Assembly: GCA_016781775.1 (NCBI GenBank)
Contig: JADDPR010000466.1
Coordinates: forward strand, 1-5,545
Direction: 5' to 3'
Length of the DNA: 5,545 bases
Origin: Rubrobacter sp.
GTDB taxonomy: Bacteria > Actinomycetota > Rubrobacteria > Rubrobacterales > Rubrobacteraceae
The translations under genes were made by a program, and so were the position numbers. The notes under the pieces are model-generated. The model was not told where the DNA came from and made no database searches. It saw nothing but the letters and a program-made list of their open reading frames with translations. Numbering within the stretch: position 1 is the first letter of the stretch; the number at the start of each line of letters is the position of its first letter. Below are positions 4,733-5,545 of this stretch, piece by piece.

Positions 4733-5377
4733 CTACAGACCCTGTTCGACCATGTCCAGCAGGCGCCGACCGACGTCGCGCGCCTGCACGGGATCGAGGC
4801 CACGCAGGGGACCGTCGATGAGCAGCATCGCCAGGCCGTGCGCCGCCGACCAGGCCAGAAACTCGGCGCCCGGGCGGCGCTCGCGGGGCAGCACCCCCGC
4901 CTCGACAAGCCCGTCGAGGGCGGCGGCCAGAATCTGGAAGGGGGTCAGGCCGCCCTCCCCGGCCCTAGCCGGGCTGGCGGCGTCGCGCAGATCCTCGGAG
5001 GCCGAGAACGCCGCCCGGAACAGCCCCGGCTCGGCCCAGGCGAAGCGCAGGTAGCCGGTGCCCACCGCCCGCAGGCGCGCACGCGCGCGGGTGGCTGGAT
5101 CTCCCCGGTTGGGGACCTTGGCCAACTCGCCCTCCATCGCCACGGCCAGCGCGGCCTGGGCGGCCGAGCAGACCGCGCCAAGGAGCGCGCGCCGGTCGGC
5201 GAAGTGCCGGTACGCCGCGCTGGGCGCCACACCCGCCCGCCGGGTGGCCTCTCGCAACACGACCGCATCCGGTCCTCCGCCGCGAGCCAGGTCCGTGCCG
5301 GCCTCAACCAGCGCGCGGCGCAGGTCTCCGTGTCGGTAGGTGTCGCGCTTCGGCGGGCCGGTCCCCGTGCCCGTCAC
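4733..5377 (-). CDS. TetR/AcrR-family regulator with WHG-type C-terminal domain
   Basis: A 214-residue dimeric repressor-type protein. The N-terminal TetR domain begins at RDTYRHGDLRRALVEAG (about residue 11). Its HTH lies near 40-60 and includes LREATRRAGVAPSAAYRHFA followed by DRRALLGAV, the usual Y-x-H-F-x-D/S-x-x-x-L ending. The C-terminal ligand domain has WSAAHGLAMLLIDGPL (176-191), the W...HG signature of the WHG subgroup (TetR_C_33 type). The ligand is unknown. Of two possible starts I prefer the GTG at 5375-5377 because GGGGAGG sits about 5 bases upstream; a TTG at 5399-5401 would add eight residues. The gene is convergent with the transsulfuration operon and divergent from a gene starting near 5506. 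Between them lie two near-identical palindromes overlapping both promoters, so autoregulation and repression of the divergent gene are expected. Proteins of this subgroup often control efflux, oxidoreductase or lipid genes. Confidence 0.88.
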   Translation of the reverse strand: MTGTGTGPPKRDTYRHGDLRRALVEAGTDLARGGGPDAVVLREATRRAGVAPSAAYRHFADRRALLGAVCSAAQAALAVAMEGELAKVPNRGDPATRARARLRAVGTGYLRFAWAEPGLFRAAFSASEDLRDAASPARAGEGGLTPFQILAAALDGLVEAGVLPRERRPGAEFLAWSAAHGLAMLLIDGPLRGLDPVQARDVGRRLLDMVEQGL

Positions 5378-5428
5378 CGCCCCTCCCCGTTGACCGCGCA
5401 AGCCGTCCGCGACACCCCAAACTCCCTA

Positions 5429-5447
5429 TTGTGAACACCGTACACGC
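5429..5447. promoter_or_regulatory. Operator 1 (TTGTGAAC-ACC-GTACACGC), probable TetR site
   Basis: This is an imperfect 19-base palindrome with left arm TTGTGAAC and right arm GTACACGC. It shares the left arm and the GTACAC of the right arm with operator 2, centred 39 bases away. It covers the -35 of the rightward promoter and the predicted start point of the leftward TetR promoter, so binding would block both. Confidence 0.65.
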
Positions 5448-5457
5448 CCCGTATTCT
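5429..5457 (+). promoter_or_regulatory. Rightward promoter for the divergent gene
   Basis: TTGTGA (5429-5434) and TATTCT (5452-5457) each match four of six consensus bases, with the optimal 17-base spacer. The predicted start is around 5464, between the two operators. The -35 is embedded in operator 1, and operator 2 covers the early transcribed region. Confidence 0.55.
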
Positions 5458-5458
5458 A
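5453..5458 (-). promoter_or_regulatory. Leftward -10 element (TAGAAT) for the TetR gene
   Basis: On the minus strand, 5458-5453 reads TAGAAT, five of six matches to TATAAT. It overlaps the rightward -10 almost base for base. The -35 position 17 bases upstream falls in operator 2 and is a poor match (TACAGC), so this promoter is likely weaker or repressor-dominated. The predicted start lies near 5446, inside operator 1. Confidence 0.45.
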
Positions 5459-5467
5459 CTCTCACGG

Positions 5468-5486
5468 TTGTGAACGCTGTACACAA
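5468..5486. promoter_or_regulatory. Operator 2 (TTGTGAAC-GCT-GTACACAA), probable TetR site
   Basis: A 19-base palindrome with arms TTGTGAAC and GTACACAA; seven of eight arm positions are complementary around a 3-base centre. It is the better of the two copies and sits just downstream of the predicted rightward start and over the -35 position of the leftward promoter. Confidence 0.7.
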
Positions 5487-5505
5487 CCTCAGAGGAGGTC
5501 TCGAA

Positions 5506-5545
5506 TTGCGGCGAACGAAAGGACGTACCGAGGAGGAGGAGGAGG
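5506..5545 (+). CDS. Start of a divergent gene, probable TetR target (runs off right edge)
   Basis: A strong Shine-Dalgarno sequence (AGAGGAGGT, 5491-5499) lies seven bases before a TTG at 5506-5508. The frame reads MRRTKGRTEEEEE to the window edge. Only 13 codons are visible and no family can be named; a short basic and acidic N-terminus says little. Alternatively, the GAGGAGGAGGAGG run at 5530-5545 could itself be the ribosome binding site of a gene that starts just outside the window, with the TTG frame not translated. In either case the gene lies under the rightward promoter flanked by the two operators. Confidence 0.4.
   Translation, partial: MRRTKGRTEEEEE

Overview
The window is high-GC bacterial DNA with strong third-position GC bias. 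Gene content and protein style (a KatN-like manganese catalase start, XRE-cupin and TetR regulators, HTH-plus-sensor proteins, a CBS/CGL pair) suggest a deep-branching actinobacterium. Rubrobacter is my best guess; this is inference from family resemblance, not a database match.

Layout. (1) 1-45, minus strand: the first 15 codons of a probable manganese catalase, reading out of the window. (2) 46-260: a relatively AT-rich divergent intergenic region with a direct repeat and a short palindrome. (3) 261-863, plus: an XRE helix-turn-helix/cupin regulator, probably on a leaderless mRNA. (4) 874-888: a GC hairpin between convergent genes. (5) 916-1266, minus: an uncharacterised 116-residue protein. 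(6) 1267-1645: about 380 bases without an intact gene, holding a likely gene remnant, small palindromes, three roughly 10-bp tandem repeats and a weak promoter. (7) 1646-2370, plus: a broken regulator (MerR/BldC-type HTH plus a possible MEDS-like sensor domain) with an in-frame TAG and a one-base frameshift. (8) 2427-4620, plus: a two-gene operon for cystathionine beta-synthase and cystathionine gamma-lyase/synthase, probably the reverse transsulfuration route from homocysteine to cysteine. (9) 4733-5377, minus: a TetR/AcrR regulator with a WHG-type C-terminal domain. (10) 5378-5505: a divergent control region in which two near-identical palindromes flank overlapping, opposed -10 elements. (11) From about 5506, plus: the start of a gene that runs off the window and is the probable TetR target.

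How it fits together. Three units carry visible control logic. The catalase and XRE-cupin genes share a divergent promoter region, so the regulator may control the catalase, itself or both. The TetR gene and the truncated right-hand gene share a symmetrical operator/promoter block, the usual arrangement for autoregulation plus control of a divergent target. The transsulfuration operon starts from a promoter/start module nearly identical to that of the XRE-cupin gene (GTACACTGGG, two variable bases, CATG), which implies leaderless translation of both. The least expected elements are the doubly damaged HTH/sensor gene, the iteron-like repeats upstream of it and the TetR operator architecture. 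I see no CRISPR array, rRNA, tRNA, transposase or complete mobile element.
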